DNA from: Nematostella vectensis
Lineage: Eukaryota > Cnidaria > Anthozoa > Actiniaria > Edwardsiidae
Assembly: GCF_932526225.1 (NCBI RefSeq)
Contig: NC_064045.1
Coordinates: 248,001-312,000, forward strand
Direction of reading: 5' to 3'
Length of the DNA stretch: 64,000 bases
Shown piece by piece: positions 62,872-64,000 of the stretch. The position numbers and the translations under genes were made by a program. The notes beneath the pieces were generated by a model. It made no database searches and was not told the origin of the DNA. It saw only the letters and a list, made by a program, of their open reading frames with translations. Every line of letters begins with the position of its first letter. Position 1 is the stretch's first letter.

Positions 62872-63624
62872 AGCTACCCTATATCCCTGAGTATCCACCC
62901 CTAATTAAGGTACACCCCTACGACCTAGCACTAACTACGCTATACTCCTGAATACCTACCCCTAACTCAGCTTTACCCCTACGACCTAGCAGTAACTACA
63001 CTTTACACCTGAGTACCCAACCCTTGCTAAGCTACACCCCTGTGACGTAGCACTAACTACCCTTTACCCTTGAATACCCAACCCTAACTAAACTACACCC
63101 CTATAACCGAACACTTACCTATCCTATAAGTCTGAGAACCCACCCCTAACTAAACTACACCCCTATGTCCTAGCACTAACTAGCCTATACCCCTGAGTAC
63201 GGACACCTAGCTGAGCTACACCCCTACGACTTAGCACTAACTACCCTATACCCCTGAGTACCCACCCCAAACTAAGCTAAACCAGTACGACCTAGCACTA
63301 ACTACCCTATACACATGAGCACCCACCGCTAACTAAGCTACTTCCCTTTGACTTAGCACTTACTACCCTATACCCCTGAGTACCAACCCCTAACAAAGCT
63401 ACACCCCTATAACCTAACACTTACTACCCTATACCCCTGCATACCCATCCCTAACTGACCTACACCCTATGACACCTAATCACATAACTACCCTTTTCCC
63501 ATGTATGACCAAGCGCTTACAAACTTGCACCCCAGTGACCATGCCATTTATATCCTGTACCCCTCCGCACCCACCCCCTAATGCCACCGTCCTTACCTTA
63601 ACACCCCTGAAAAAGTCCCTAGTT

Positions 63625-63699
63625 GATCTTACCTGGATTCAAACCCTGGGCCGTTTGCTTAAGAAGCGAAGCCCGTACCACTGAGCCATAGCGCCACTC
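63625..63699 (-). tRNA. tRNA-like element L36, X subtype (CTT)
   Basis: CTT triplet, GGTTTGAATCC B box, and the CTGGGCC change shared with L29. Confidence 0.47.
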
Positions 63700-63781
63700 T
63701 CGAGATATCAAGGAAAACTACTCTATACCTTATATGGCTGGGTAAACAAGGCTATACGGTAGTTACTTCTAGTTTTCAAGA

Positions 63782-63859
63782 GAGTGGCGCGATAGCTCAG
63801 TGGTACGGGCTTTGCTTCTCAAACAAGAGGGCCGGGGTTCGAATCCAGGTCAGATCAAC
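63782..63859 (+). tRNA. tRNA-like element R36, X partner (CTC)
   Basis: Perfect A and B boxes. GGGCTTTGC strand as in R15 and R26. Confidence 0.53.
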
Positions 63860-64000
63860 TTGGGATTTTTTCAGTGGTGTAAAGATAAAGACGTTAAGGG
63901 GACATTAAGATAAGTGAGTTTGTGGGTGAGTTGACAGGTGTATGGGGCAACAAGAGATGGTCAAAGGGGTACAGGGTTTCATGGGTTGGTAATAAGGGTC

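Larger units (their letters stand above)
62132..64000. repeat. Repeat unit 36, X-type (right end cut by window)
   Basis: C-rich stretches 62132-62655 and 62872-63624, AT island 62656-62871, L 63625-63699, R 63782-63859, G-rich arm from 63860 to the window end. It is the sister of unit 29. Confidence 0.9.

Noticed and set aside
1-64000. CRISPR array
   Set aside because: Repeats are adjacent and degenerate with no unique spacers between identical repeats, and no cas genes are present.
1-64000. A hidden protein-coding or defence-type gene system
   Set aside because: Every stretch is accounted for by minisatellite, tRNA-like element, spacer, arm or AT island. No unique sequence longer than about 100 bp remains.

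Overview
No protein-coding gene is supported in this window. It is 64 kb of non-coding, higher-order tandem repeat. The complex repeat, simple AT-rich islands and internal Pol III promoter boxes (A box TAGCTCAGTGG, B box GGTTCGAATCC, T-run terminators) suggest a eukaryotic nuclear satellite region, perhaps centromeric, pericentromeric or subtelomeric. I cannot name the organism; an organellar or other origin is not excluded by sequence alone.

Building plan. About 36 repeat units follow the same order on the + strand: (1) a C-rich minisatellite with a ~61-bp period made of two ~30-bp half-units (motifs CCCTATACCCCTGAG and GCTACACCCCTACGACC); (2) a conserved ~140-bp edge; (3) a tRNA-like element on the minus strand ('L', ~75 bp); (4) a ~83-bp spacer with a CCTTATAAGG palindrome; (5) a second tRNA-like element on the plus strand ('R', ~78 bp); (6) a ~300-bp G-rich arm, which is the same minisatellite family inverted; (7) an AT-rich island of TAATAA-type sequence, from about 10 bp to 1.7 kb. 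L and R are divergent, so each unit centres on an inverted repeat, and C/G strand asymmetry flips at every spacer and again at every AT island.

Regions. 1-4.9 kb: two family-B units (outer edge of L reads TAGTTGATC) around a 1.6-kb AT island. 4.9-18.45 kb: a regular run of ~1.35-kb family-A units (outer edge TAGTTTATC) with short AT islands. 18.47 kb: an abrupt junction back to family B. 18.5-27 kb: larger B units with AT islands, and a rearranged palindrome at 23.3-23.6 kb. 27-42.6 kb: B units containing an ~8.3-kb duplication (about 29.6-34.45 kb and 38.1-42.58 kb). 43-64 kb: a nested ~6-kb / ~12.4-kb super-repeat with three further long AT islands.

The tRNA-like elements keep a D arm, an anticodon arm (triplet CTC in most, with CTT, CTG, TTC and ATC variants) and a T arm, but have no convincing acceptor stem. 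They look like tRNA-derived Pol III/TFIIIC elements or SINE-like heads that were amplified with the satellite, rather than working tRNA genes. Many breakpoints (truncated L, truncated R, deleted centre, swapped arm) fall inside the inverted repeats, as expected of cruciform- or hairpin-driven rearrangement. Each unit entry below gives the coordinates of its arrays and arms.
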